DNA from: JAGOUU01 sp964387745
GTDB lineage: Bacteria > Pseudomonadota > Gammaproteobacteria > JAGOUU01
Assembly: GCA_964387745.1 (NCBI GenBank)
Contig: CAYLXL010000005.1
Location: 3,071-67,070, forward strand
Reading direction: 5' to 3'
Length of the DNA: 64,000 nucleotides
Part shown: in pieces, positions 1 through 8,231 of the stretch
How the letters are laid out: every line of letters begins with the position of its first letter
Numbering within the stretch: position 1 is the stretch's first letter
The notes under the pieces: generated by a model
What the model was told of the DNA's origin: nothing
Databases searched by the model: none
The model's input: the letters and a program-made list of their open reading frames with translations, nothing else
Program-made: the position numbers and the translations under genes

Positions 1-561
1 CTTGAGCAGGAGAGAATAGAATTACAGGCCAATACTGAAAATCTAAAATCAAGGATTCAAGATATTAAAGCTTATGCTGATGAGACTAATGATGAAATAC
101 TCAGAAAGGTTAGGGGTTTTGTACAAGATTTATTGATGATATATGATGGCTTGAGTCAATTTGCTTTGATTAGGCATCATGCCTTTTCGGCATTAAAAGG
201 TGTTGACATTGTTTTTGAGTTTGCTGCAGCGAAATACATGCATGTAATGATTTGTCATATTCTCAGTAATAATTTGGGTAATAAAGATGATTATGATCTT
301 TACATGGCTAAATTTCAGTATTTTGTTTTGTTACTTAAAGAACAAGATAATTATAGCCAATTTTTTACAGTCTTTATTAATAACATTCATTTGGCTGTGG
401 CTAAAGTTGTCACGTCAAGTCAAATTGTAAGGCCAGCCTTGGTAACGACATGGTGGCGATCCAGTGGCTTATTGGTGTCAGTAAAGAAGGTTGATAATTT
501 ACAACATAAAATTGAAAGCGATATGGATGCTTGTTTTCCTCGCGGTTTTATATCGCTTTAA
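1..561 (+). CDS. unrecognised protein, C-terminal part (cut by window edge)
   Basis: The reading frame is open from the first base and ends with TAA at 559-561, so this is the last ~186 residues of a protein that begins outside the window. The first visible ~45 residues are charged and heptad-like (coiled coil), followed by a mostly helical domain ending in a short basic/aromatic stretch (TTWWRSSG). I recognise no family. The next gene starts 9 bases downstream and also combines a coiled coil with a helical tail, so the two may form an operon of related proteins; that relationship is a guess. Confidence 0.6.
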   Translation, partial: LEQERIELQANTENLKSRIQDIKAYADETNDEILRKVRGFVQDLLMIYDGLSQFALIRHHAFSALKGVDIVFEFAAAKYMHVMICHILSNNLGNKDDYDLYMAKFQYFVLLLKEQDNYSQFFTVFINNIHLAVAKVVTSSQIVRPALVTTWWRSSGLLVSVKKVDNLQHKIESDMDACFPRGFISL

Positions 562-570
562 GAATTTTAT

Positions 571-2304
571 ATGCTTAAAAGAACCATTCTAGATAAGATC
601 TTTACAAGTAAGCCAGTGTCTTCTGTAACAGCTCAAGATGAACAATTGATCCTTTGGTCTGTGTTTGGTAATGCAGAAGTAAGATCAACGTTAGGTAATC
701 CTGGTTTGGCTCAAGACACAGAGAAGAGAAACCAATTATTTAGGAAGTTAAACGATGATTTACTTAACAATATTGATGCTAAGTTAAGGTCGCTGTTTCA
801 AGTTGCTGTCACAACAATTCAAGCAAGCGAACAATTCACATGCTATCAAAAGTTATTGCTTGATTTGAGTGAGGATAAATATAGGTCCCAGGCTTGGTCA
901 TGTAGTTGCTTATTAACCAGCCTAATAACAGGCGATACTAAAAAAATAAATTATAGTGAACTGTCACAGGTAAGCATTATTTACGTGCTTGTTTTCAGTC
1001 TGGATTCTAGTAGTAACTCATTCGAGTATTTATTTAATTTGCTGGATTTCACTGTTTATTTCGCCGTTAATAATAAACAAGTTAAAACCAACGATCTGCT
1101 TTGGTTTAGACTCTCTGTTTTGTTCTGGCAGCTGAGTGTTGCAGATGACCCAGGTGTTAGGAAATCATTATTAGAGAAATATAAAATAGCTGATGCCTTT
1201 AAAGAAAGATTTTTTAAAACAATAGCCTTTTATTGCTTCAATAATGTTCAAGATAAGACTCCTGTTTATTGTGTCGAACATTCGGAAAAGATAAAAAACT
1301 TTCTTGCAGAGCTCTGTGTTGCTGGTACAGTTGAAATAAAAATAACCATGTTTATTCAAAAGCTTTTGAGGCTGGATGTAACAAAGGCCCAGAGGCTATT
1401 AATGGGGCAATCATCATTACCATCAACATTACCATCAAAATTGGTGCTGTATTTTTATGATCAATATTATAAATATTTGATAGCTGACATTGAGCCCTGC
1501 CCATTATTATCAATAATTACAAAGTTTGTATCTTTAAGTACCACCAAAATATTAGCTGGCGAATTGGAACTCAGTTCAGTCAATTCAATGATTGCTAATT
1601 GCCGCAAACGACTCTTAGAAGAAACTACAATGTTGCAAGCGACCCGCTTAACACTTCGGGATTTGCAATTGACACAGCAAAGTGATCATGAACGCCTAAG
1701 TAGAGAAGTTATTGAGTTTAAACAAAGTGCCGATCTGTTAGAAGAATGTCGAGAACAACAGACAAGAAATCTTGATGACATGTTAAAAGAGCTTGAAAAA
1801 TTAGATAAGCTAGATAATGATCTGCAGATTCTCGATGATGTGAAGTTGAAATACTATAGTGTTTTTAGTGTCTTGATGTGTTTCAAAGCGTTAAAAACTG
1901 AAAATTATCTTAATTATTATTGCCGGTATTTATTTTTAGTATTTAAATTAGTCGATAATCTACTAGCATTATGGATTGAGCTTATTAAAAGCAAAGTCGA
2001 TTCACCTGAAATATTTAGTAAGATTTTAATTATTAAGCGTATTAAACAATGTGAGCTATCTTTTCATACTCTGCAAGGTCAAATAAAAACAGTAGGGACA
2101 GAGCTGCTGCCGTTCTCGTCTTTTTTAATTGAAGATTTGATAATTAGACTTAACCGTGTCGTTAATTTATTAAATACACAGGATTTACAATTAATAGCTA
2201 AAGAAGCCGTTTTAGTTAACCTTATTAAAGTCATAGGGGGGCAGTTTAATAACCAAATAGAGTCAGGGGTAACAGCAAAAGTTAGAAATATTAAAGCTAT
2301 CTGA
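571..2304 (+). CDS. unrecognised coiled-coil protein, 577 aa
   Basis: ATG start 9 bases after the stop of the upstream gene. No signal peptide or clear membrane segment is visible. Residues ~345-430 are a strong charged coiled coil rich in Glu, Lys, Leu and Gln, followed by a ~150-residue helical C-terminal domain with many Tyr, Phe and Leu. The N-terminal ~340 residues look helical and soluble. No catalytic motif was recognised. Codon use and AT content look like the neighbourhood. Its position next to the other coiled-coil fragment suggests an accessory pair. Function unknown. Confidence 0.65.
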   Translation: MLKRTILDKIFTSKPVSSVTAQDEQLILWSVFGNAEVRSTLGNPGLAQDTEKRNQLFRKLNDDLLNNIDAKLRSLFQVAVTTIQASEQFTCYQKLLLDLSEDKYRSQAWSCSCLLTSLITGDTKKINYSELSQVSIIYVLVFSLDSSSNSFEYLFNLLDFTVYFAVNNKQVKTNDLLWFRLSVLFWQLSVADDPGVRKSLLEKYKIADAFKERFFKTIAFYCFNNVQDKTPVYCVEHSEKIKNFLAELCVAGTVEIKITMFIQKLLRLDVTKAQRLLMGQSSLPSTLPSKLVLYFYDQYYKYLIADIEPCPLLSIITKFVSLSTTKILAGELELSSVNSMIANCRKRLLEETTMLQATRLTLRDLQLTQQSDHERLSREVIEFKQSADLLEECREQQTRNLDDMLKELEKLDKLDNDLQILDDVKLKYYSVFSVLMCFKALKTENYLNYYCRYLFLVFKLVDNLLALWIELIKSKVDSPEIFSKILIIKRIKQCELSFHTLQGQIKTVGTELLPFSSFLIEDLIIRLNRVVNLLNTQDLQLIAKEAVLVNLIKVIGGQFNNQIESGVTAKVRNIKAI

Positions 2305-2321
2305 TATAATAAGCTTATTAT
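2282..2321 (+). promoter_or_regulatory. dps promoter with palindromic operator candidate
   Basis: An extended -10 (TGaTATAAT, 2302-2310) lies 17 bases after a weak -35-like TTAGAA (2282-2287). A perfect 16-bp palindrome, ATAATAAGCTTATTAT (2306-2321), overlaps the -10 and probable start point, where a repressor would sit. The promoter lies in the last codons of the upstream gene, 35-60 bases before dps. The regulator is unknown. Confidence 0.5.
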
Positions 2322-2344
2322 TATTTATAAACGGAGTTATAAAA

Positions 2345-2779
2345 ATGGCCACAACGGTAAAGCAGTTGAATCATCTATTAGCAGATACTTATAGCCTATA
2401 TTTAAAGACACAGAACTACCACTGGCATGTCACTGGTCCAAATTTTAATGTGTTACATCAGTTATTTGAAGAACAATACACATTTTTGGCTGAATCAGTT
2501 GATGTTTTGGCCGAAAGAATTATTATCTTAGGAGCTAAAGCCCCGGCAACTTTTAAAGCTTTTGCAGAATTAACTAAAATCAAAGACGGTGACTCGAGCC
2601 TATCAGCAAGAGATATGCTGTCTGAGTTAGCCGCTGATCAAAAGCAAATTTTAAAAGATTTACGTGCTGTTATGTCAGCTGCATCAGCGGAGCATGACGA
2701 GGGTACACTAGCGATAGCGACAGATTTAATAGCTAAATATGAAAAAGCTAATTGGAAGCTCGAAAATCATTTGAAGTAG
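2345..2779 (+). CDS. dps: Dps/ferritin-like DNA-protecting protein
   Basis: At 144 aa it is slightly shorter than E. coli Dps but typical of the family. The intersubunit ferroxidase signature is clear near residues 25-50 (NYHWHVTGPNF, then LHQLFEEQY with its Glu/His ligands), followed by the DVLAERI helix. Family role: dodecameric cytoplasmic cage that oxidises ferrous iron with peroxide, stores it and shields DNA. The start is supported by GGAG about 10 bases upstream. It has its own promoter with a palindrome; birA follows after 6 bases and may be co-transcribed. Confidence 0.9.
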   Translation: MATTVKQLNHLLADTYSLYLKTQNYHWHVTGPNFNVLHQLFEEQYTFLAESVDVLAERIIILGAKAPATFKAFAELTKIKDGDSSLSARDMLSELAADQKQILKDLRAVMSAASAEHDEGTLAIATDLIAKYEKANWKLENHLK

Positions 2780-2785
2780 GGGTGT

Positions 2786-3808
2786 ATGGACCAGATCGAT
2801 TATAAAATAATGTTGTTAATCGCCGATGGTCATTATCATTCAGGGCAAAAGTTAGCAGATACTCTATCAAGCTCAAGAGCTGCTTTACATAAGCGGATCT
2901 GTAAAATTAACCAATTTTTAGCTGAAAATACTAAGAATAATTATTTCATCACTTCAGCTAAAAACAGAGGTTATTGTCTAAATAGACCATTTGATGGGCT
3001 TATTATAGAGGCTATTGATGGTCATTTAAACTTTTCTGCAGAAGTAGAGTTTTATCCGGTGATTGATTCTACTAATAATTATCTCATAGCTAAAAATTTA
3101 GAACAGAATCAATTTTATATTTGCTTGGCTGAGTTACAGACTGCTGGTCGTGGCCGTAGTACCTCTGCTAGAGTTAAGCACTGGCATACCCCATTTAGTA
3201 ATAACATTTCTTGTTCAATAGCCTGGCAATACAGCGGTAATCAAAATGCGCTCATTGGTTTAAGCATCGTGGCTGGGATTACGGTTGCTGAAGTGATAAG
3301 CGGGTTAGGTGGTCAAAATATTGGGCTGAAATGGCCTAATGATATCTTTATTAGTAATCAAAAAGTGGCTGGGATTCTTACCGAAATCATTGGTGAGCCT
3401 AATGGTGTTTGTAAGTTGATCATTGGTTTTGGTATTAACGTCTTTAATAATTTTAACGATGAAGTATTAACTGATTTGAACCAACAAATTGATAAACCCT
3501 GGACCAGTATTACTAGTAACATAGACTCAGCTCAAGTTGAGGGTATTAACAGAAATCAAATAATTACCAGCTTATTGAACCAATTTGTCGTAAATTATCA
3601 TGATTTTATAGCTAATGGGCTAGCCATGTTCTTACAACGATGGAACAATTATGATATCTTACAAAATAAAATTATAAACATAGACATTGCCGGAAAGACA
3701 AAGTCTGGGACTGCTATGGGTATTGATAATCAAGGAGCGTTATTAGTAGACATAGATGGGATCAGCCAAGTTTTTCATTCGGGCGAGGTGAGCGTGCGGG
3801 TCGTTTAA
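2786..3808 (+). CDS. birA: bifunctional biotin ligase / biotin operon repressor BirA
   Basis: 340 aa. Residues ~1-65 form a winged helix-turn-helix (QKLADTLSSSRAALHKRI), as in the repressor class of BirA. The catalytic core follows: TAGRGR near residue 117 (the biotinyl-AMP loop), LKWPNDI and KVAGILTEI, then GFGINV, and a small SH3-like C-terminal domain. Role: activates biotin with ATP and attaches it to the biotin carboxyl carrier protein; the HTH version also represses biotin genes. The loop after GRGR is STSARVKHW rather than the common RGR.W form, a variation rather than obvious loss. It starts 6 bases after dps. Confidence 0.92.
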   Translation: MDQIDYKIMLLIADGHYHSGQKLADTLSSSRAALHKRICKINQFLAENTKNNYFITSAKNRGYCLNRPFDGLIIEAIDGHLNFSAEVEFYPVIDSTNNYLIAKNLEQNQFYICLAELQTAGRGRSTSARVKHWHTPFSNNISCSIAWQYSGNQNALIGLSIVAGITVAEVISGLGGQNIGLKWPNDIFISNQKVAGILTEIIGEPNGVCKLIIGFGINVFNNFNDEVLTDLNQQIDKPWTSITSNIDSAQVEGINRNQIITSLLNQFVVNYHDFIANGLAMFLQRWNNYDILQNKIINIDIAGKTKSGTAMGIDNQGALLVDIDGISQVFHSGEVSVRVV

Positions 3809-3839
3809 GTTTTTAACTCGTTTAAAAGGGTGAAGTTTT

Positions 3840-6029
3840 ATGCCTAAAAAATTCAATTTTGATCTTAAATCTCGTTTAAGTTTAATCGACCAAAAATTAA
3901 AAAATTTATCTACTGCTAAAAAAATTGCCATAGCGTTAATCCCAGCGGCCATTTGTATAGCTCTGAGCTATGCGCCCTTTTTATTATTATCTTTAGGATT
4001 GGCCGGTCAAATTTTAATAGCCATATTAGCCACGGTTTGTTCATTAGTTTCAGGATATGATTTTTTAAAGGGCGGGTTTTTCAGTTTTAAAAAGTTCTTT
4101 AATGAATTTAGGAAGCTTTTGAAGCTTATTCAACAAGAGGGGGCAACTGTAAGTGTAAATCGATGGCTGGAGAGTTTTAAAAAAGCTGTCGTAATAGGTC
4201 AAACAATAGATGACAAAACGCCTAATTTTGCAAAAATTGTTGAAAAATTAGACATGAATAGCCTGATTACACTTAGCGTTTTATCCAGTATAGTTTATGG
4301 ATTGTTCATTGTGGTGTCTGCACCTTTAGCAATATTTACTGCACCGTTGATCACATTATCAGCGTTACATATTAGCAACGCTGTTAAGCAGTTGATAAGC
4401 AGATATATTAATAAAAACTCAGAACTGAAATTACAAAAGCTGCAATCTGAGCGTCAATTACTAGAATCCAAACTGGATCTTAGAGTGATTAAGCCAGGGC
4501 AGCATGTTGGTATTAAAGCTCAAGATTTTGGGGCCTATATCCCTGTAGATGGCATACTGAAGTCTGATTCAGCTCAAATTTTAGAGGGTACTCGTGTTAG
4601 AGGTGAGCAAGGTAAAATTAGGACTTACTTGAGGGGTGAGAAAGTATATGCGCAAACCATTTATATAGGAACTCAAGATATAATAATAGAGGCGACAGAC
4701 GAGGGCGATCAAAGTGTTAGCTATAAACAATTAGAATCCGTGCAATCAAGAAAGCATCAGTTAGCCATTAATAAACGTATTAATACTATTTTGAGTTGGT
4801 TTGTTATTGTTGTTTTTGCTATGGCTATTTTGGCATTTACCACTTGGGCAATAATATCTGGATTTGGTTTTGGCTTTATTATAGCTATGGATATAATTTT
4901 TGCTGCTTGTCCGTGTGCGCTTGGAATAGCTCAGTATTTTCCGATCAGCATATTAAAAGGCTTGTTGTTCAGCAAAAATATTATTGTCCATGATGAAGCT
5001 ATAGTTGAAAGGTTTAAAGGGGTAGATACGATTGTCTTTGATAAAACAGGAACCTTAACGGAGCTAGCAGTCAAAGAAATTAACTTGTCATTGACAGATA
5101 GTAACTTATTGTTAAGTTTGATTAAGTACGCAGAAGAGTGTCGTCTCAAAGTTCGGCCGGCTGACAGTTATGCTTTGGCTATCTTAAGACATAATTTTCC
5201 TGGACAGCAGTTAAATGTACGAGATCTTGAGAGATCTGGGTTGGTGAAAAATATTGTTGTAGATAATATTAATGGAATTCTCATAGAGTTAGATCCAGAA
5301 CACCTATTAAACAAGGATAAACTTGAGCAAGTATATATTGGTAATCAAGTTTATCTAACCCATAATGAATTTACCATTGCCCATGCAGATATAAATAGTG
5401 ACGGAGCTAGTATTACTCATATAGGTATTAGACAGTCAGGACGTAAGAGAACTGTTGGGCATATTAATTTTACTCAGAAGATAAGAGAAGATGTTAAATA
5501 CACTATTAAAGCGCTGCAGCAACAACGTATTGAAGTTCATATGCTGACGGGTGATAGTTTAGATGCAGCTTTAAAAGTTGCACGCGAAGTGGGTATAAAA
5601 TATAAAAATATTCAAGCAGATTGTTTAATCGAAAATGCTCATGGTATTACAGATGATGAAACTAATTCTAGAGTAATGAGCGATAAAGAGTTATATGTAA
5701 AAAAACTGCAATTACAAGGTAAGAAAGTTTTATATGTAGGCGATGGTTGGAATGACCGAGCTGCTGCTAGTTTAGCAAATATAGGTAGTATTGCCATGGG
5801 TGCGGCAAGTGATATGAGTGGTATATTTAGTTTAACTATTGAGAATATATCTGATGTGCTTATACTACAAAAAGTTTTTGCCGCAGTAAATAGAACACAA
5901 CGTCAAGTTTTAGCGTTTTCATTGGGTTATAATTTGCTGGCGATGATGTTAGCTGCTATAGTTTTTCCCTTAACAGGTATGGTTTGTATGGCAGGTTGTT
6001 TTGGTTTTAGAGTTATTTCTTTTTCATAA
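3840..6029 (+). CDS. heavy-metal (P1B) P-type ATPase, main part up to a frame break
   Basis: Membrane segments, an actuator region, the CPC metal site (ACPCALGIA, ~residue 356), the phosphorylation motif DKTGT (~401), MLTGD and a GDGWND hinge motif identify a CPC-type metal exporter. YN in the penultimate helix (GYNLLAMM) and M..SS in the fragment after the gap resemble copper(I) pumps. Oddities: the actuator TGES is replaced by RGEQ (~253), the SEHP histidine motif reads RPADS (~437), and the hinge is GDGWNDRAA instead of GDGINDAPA. The frame stops at 6029, before the last helix; an alternative frame through 6001-6067 leads into the missing C-terminus, so a 1-base shift in this T-rich stretch or a gap-edge error is likely. 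Confidence 0.8.
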   Translation: MPKKFNFDLKSRLSLIDQKLKNLSTAKKIAIALIPAAICIALSYAPFLLLSLGLAGQILIAILATVCSLVSGYDFLKGGFFSFKKFFNEFRKLLKLIQQEGATVSVNRWLESFKKAVVIGQTIDDKTPNFAKIVEKLDMNSLITLSVLSSIVYGLFIVVSAPLAIFTAPLITLSALHISNAVKQLISRYINKNSELKLQKLQSERQLLESKLDLRVIKPGQHVGIKAQDFGAYIPVDGILKSDSAQILEGTRVRGEQGKIRTYLRGEKVYAQTIYIGTQDIIIEATDEGDQSVSYKQLESVQSRKHQLAINKRINTILSWFVIVVFAMAILAFTTWAIISGFGFGFIIAMDIIFAACPCALGIAQYFPISILKGLLFSKNIIVHDEAIVERFKGVDTIVFDKTGTLTELAVKEINLSLTDSNLLLSLIKYAEECRLKVRPADSYALAILRHNFPGQQLNVRDLERSGLVKNIVVDNINGILIELDPEHLLNKDKLEQVYIGNQVYLTHNEFTIAHADINSDGASITHIGIRQSGRKRTVGHINFTQKIREDVKYTIKALQQQRIEVHMLTGDSLDAALKVAREVGIKYKNIQADCLIENAHGITDDETNSRVMSDKELYVKKLQLQGKKVLYVGDGWNDRAAASLANIGSIAMGAASDMSGIFSLTIENISDVLILQKVFAAVNRTQRQVLAFSLGYNLLAMMLAAIVFPLTGMVCMAGCFGFRVISFS

Positions 6030-6555
6030 CCCTTTAAGGTATAGTCACCAGTGTCTAGCTTGGATATNNNNNNNNNNTATGGCCCGTTCTTCAGCTGTAG
6101 CTTTAGGTTGGTCTGCATTATTAATACCTATTATAGTGTGGACTGTTTCTCAAATTCGTAAGAGCGCTAAAGTTACTAAAGATGGTCATCAATTAAGACA
6201 TGATGCAGCTGATGAGTATAAACCTGAACAGATTGTTAACAATCAATATACTTTACTTGGAAGTTCAGCATTAGGTGAGCCTGAAGTTACAGATAATAAG
6301 CCTGTATATGATTTTTCACTAGAAATAGAAAGTTGTATAGGTTGTACTGGAAAGTTTATGGGGTATCTTGACCGTCTGAAAGAAACCATGGACATTAAGG
6401 AACAGTCGCAGTCACATGATGGTAAGAAGCATTTGATAAAATTTGCATTTGCTAGCAGTAATACTTATGAGAGCTTAAAGACCATCATGGATCAATTTGG
6501 CTATGAAAACAAAACCAAAGATCCTGAAATTACTCGTCGAGTGTGCAGAAGATAA
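6001..6555 (+). CDS. C-terminal part of the P-type ATPase with an HMA-like tail
   Basis: This frame is open from 6001, runs through the 10-N gap and continues as MARSSAVALGWSALLIP (from 6079), the last transmembrane helix of P1B ATPases with the M..SS metal-site motif. After a linker of ~60 residues comes SCIGCTGK in a ~65-residue alpha/beta segment that looks like a heavy-metal-associated (HMA) domain with a CxxC metal site. HMA domains are usually N-terminal in copper pumps, so a C-terminal one is unusual. It is not an independent gene. The gap keeps this frame only if 10 is the true length. Confidence 0.6.
   Translation: MVLELFLFHNPLRYSHQCLAWIXXXXMARSSAVALGWSALLIPIIVWTVSQIRKSAKVTKDGHQLRHDAADEYKPEQIVNNQYTLLGSSALGEPEVTDNKPVYDFSLEIESCIGCTGKFMGYLDRLKETMDIKEQSQSHDGKKHLIKFAFASSNTYESLKTIMDQFGYENKTKDPEITRRVCRR
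6068..6077. other. 10-N scaffold gap inside the P-type ATPase
   Basis: Ten undefined bases, a typical assembler placeholder; the true length is unknown. The sequence on its left edge (6030-6067) does not continue the ATPase frame used upstream. Confidence 0.95.
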
Positions 6556-6608
6556 AGCAGCATTAAGAGCGCGAGGGTACGAGTTCACGCAGGTACTAGA
6601 GCTCCGTT

Positions 6609-6676
6609 ATCCTGAGCTTTTGTCGTCCACAGTTATTGTTAAGTACATTTTAACTACACGACAAAAGCGTCAGGAT
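6609..6676. repeat. imperfect inverted repeat / hairpin
   Basis: ATCCTGAGCTTTTGTCG (6609-6625) pairs with CGACAAAAGCGTCAGGAT (6659-6676): 17 bp with one extra base, and a 33-base loop. Outer ends ATCCT and AGGAT are shared with the second palindrome 85 bases downstream, suggesting a family of palindromic repeats. It could also act as a terminator-like structure. Confidence 0.55.
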
Positions 6677-6760
6677 CCAGTTGAGGTTTTGATTTATAAA
6701 AAAAAATGCAATCATGTGTGCGAATCTGAATTAATGGTACCACTAAAAGAAATCTGCACT

Positions 6761-6828
6761 GGATCCTTTCAAAAAAGTCGTGAGAGTAATTTATTTTTTT
6801 CAAGTTCTCGGACGACTTTTTCTTAGGA
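6761..6828. repeat. second imperfect inverted repeat
   Basis: GGATCCTTTCAAAAAAGTCG (6761-6780, continuing TGAGA) pairs imperfectly with TCTCGGACGACTTTTTC plus TTAGGAT (6806-6828). It has the same ATCCT/AGGAT ends as the palindrome at 6609. It lies just beyond the ATPase and faces the convergent gene, a place where terminators and palindromic repeats often sit. Confidence 0.5.
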
Positions 6829-6906
6829 TGACGGATTCAGGTAAACTATCACTAGCGAAGTGTTAAATTTTACAGGACGTTATCTACAAGTGTCATCTTA
6901 GCTTTA

Positions 6907-7248
6907 TTATTGGTAGGTGAAACTTAAGCGCTTTTGGCTTTCTGGTGAAAGTTCTCTTTTGTGAATAGTATTAGACGTTTTTCTTCTTGTTGAAGGGGTT
7001 AAATTAAAACGTACGGTAGGATGCTCAGCTAGTACTGCTTTGGTCAAGAGCCAACACAGCAATAAAATTAAACCACCTGCACCTAATGTTAGACTACAGA
7101 AGTTTGTAAGTACTCGGTTACGATTATCCTCTGATTGATTGTTAATCATGGTTAACGCAAAACCAGATGATATGCCTGATATGCTAACAAAAAGGCATAA
7201 TCTACTAATAGACGCTAAGACTTCTCGATGAGAGCTATGTGGTTTCAT
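6907..7248 (-). CDS. small two-helix membrane protein, unknown
   Basis: 113 aa from the ATG at 7248; a GTG three codons upstream (7257) is also possible. Two hydrophobic segments (~residues 12-33 and ~47-66) are followed by a basic, Ser/Thr/Arg-rich tail, suggesting an inner-membrane protein with a cytoplasmic tail. No known family. It is convergent with the ATPase and lies downstream of the SET-domain gene on the same strand, separated by ~100 bases. Confidence 0.5.
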   Translation of the reverse strand: MKPHSSHREVLASISRLCLFVSISGISSGFALTMINNQSEDNRNRVLTNFCSLTLGAGGLILLLCWLLTKAVLAEHPTVRFNLTPSTRRKTSNTIHKRELSPESQKRLSFTYQ

Positions 7249-7346
7249 ATAGAGCACTCGTTCTTATTGAGTAATAAAATGGGGTGAGTCTATTATAAAA
7301 TATTCACAATATCAAGAAGTTCAGATTCTCAATAGTGATTGAGCTA

Positions 7347-7772
7347 TTAAGAACGAGGGGTTAACTGCCGCTCAGTCCACCAAGATTTTCCGTAGGAAAT
7401 TTTGAGCTCTTCATTGATCTCGATGTCTCGCACTGCGTAATAAACAATAAAGTTTTTCAAGGGGTCACTTTTATTAAGATCATCATTAGTATAAAAATAC
7501 TTAAGGTTTGGTTTCTCTGAATGGTTATAAATAGATCCATAGCCTAACACTAGAACGGCAGCATAGTTTTCAATATGTGATCCAAACACATAATCTGCGA
7601 AGCCTGCGACTGATTTGTCTAAGATAAACGGTGCAATTTCAACTATTTGATTTTTTTTAAAAGCAGTCTTGGCAAAAACTCCTCGACCGTTAGATTCACC
7701 CAAGTAAATATTATTATAAAAACTAGAATAATCATTAATCGATAAACTAGTGTACTCGTCTGTTGTTATCAT
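7347..7772 (-). CDS. SET-domain protein (candidate lysine methyltransferase)
   Basis: 141 aa, essentially one SET domain. Conserved elements appear in order: GRGVFAKTAFKKNQIVEIAP (residues ~29-48, the GxG SAM-binding strand), then YNHSEKPN (~82-89, the NH.. motif forming the knot), then RDIEINEELKISYG (~115-128, the EEL..YG active-site segment with catalytic Tyr). SET proteins transfer methyl groups from S-adenosylmethionine to lysines; in host-associated bacteria some are secreted and act on histones, others on bacterial proteins. Pre- and post-SET domains are absent, as in other small bacterial versions. No secretion signal is apparent. Host target is inference; domain identity is firm. Confidence 0.8.
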   Translation of the reverse strand: MITTDEYTSLSINDYSSFYNNIYLGESNGRGVFAKTAFKKNQIVEIAPFILDKSVAGFADYVFGSHIENYAAVLVLGYGSIYNHSEKPNLKYFYTNDDLNKSDPLKNFIVYYAVRDIEINEELKISYGKSWWTERQLTPRS

Positions 7773-8061
7773 TACTCACCACCGTGTTCAGCAGAGGATA
7801 AAGGGTTTAGTATTCGATTGTAACTAGTTAGCTTTGATAATTAGTTGCAATATTTAAAGTAATCTGTTTAATAATAGCAGAATATTTATATCTAGAACTA
7901 GCTAATAAGCTAATAAGCTAATAAGCGTATAATCCTGAGTATATAGTTTTGGTTTGAAGATTTATTAATATAAGATGAGATAAGATGTTGCTATATTACT
8001 TTTTTTGTAATAGAATTAATCCTGTTTTTAGGCAAACCTAAAAAGCTAATAAATTCAACAT
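7773..8061. other. AT-rich intergenic region with short tandem repeats
   Basis: 289 bases between the SET gene and tRNA-Thr. It contains three copies of the 8-mer AGCTAATA (7900-7923) immediately before a TATAAT (7928-7933), and an 8-bp perfect stem TTTTTAGG-CAAA-CCTAAAAA (8025-8044) ending 17 bases before the tRNA. A promoter for the tRNA is expected here; I could not pick a convincing -35. No coding sequence seen. Confidence 0.45.
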
Positions 8062-8137
8062 GCTGGTGTAGCTCAGTCGGTAGAGCAGCTGATTTGTAAT
8101 CAGCCGGTCGGGGGTTCGAATCCACTCACCAGCTCCA
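8062..8137 (+). tRNA. tRNA-Thr (anticodon TGT), CCA encoded
   Basis: Full cloverleaf: 7-bp acceptor GCTGGTG/CACCAGC, D stem GCTC/GAGC, anticodon stem GCTGA/TCAGC with loop TTTGTAA (anticodon TGT, reads ACA-type threonine codons), T loop TTCGAAT, discriminator T and genomically encoded CCA at 8135-8137. The T stem GGGGG/CCACT contains one G-A mismatch and one G-T pair, which is unusual but leaves the closing 53-61 G-C pair intact. Confidence 0.95.
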
Positions 8138-8231
8138 ATTTGTCCTCTTAAGTCCTTGAAATTCAAAATTTACACTTCATCGCTTAAATATGATAAAATG
8201 CGCCAATTAGTTGTAATTGCAGTTCCAAACC

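Larger units (their letters stand above)
6556..6906. other. intergenic region with two palindromes, no convincing gene
   Basis: 351 bases between the ATPase end and a convergent gene. It holds two imperfect inverted repeats (6609-6676 and 6761-6828, listed separately). A 109-codon open frame across it (6497-6826) overlaps the ATPase tail and runs through both palindromes, with no recognisable protein features, so I do not call it. Confidence 0.5.

Noticed and set aside
6497..6826. 109-codon open frame after the ATPase
   Set aside because: It overlaps the ATPase C-terminal frame, runs through two palindromes, has no ribosome site and the translation shows no protein-like pattern.
8025..8044. 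8-bp stem before tRNA-Thr as a terminator
   Set aside because: There is no T run on either side after the stem, and no gene ends upstream on the plus strand.
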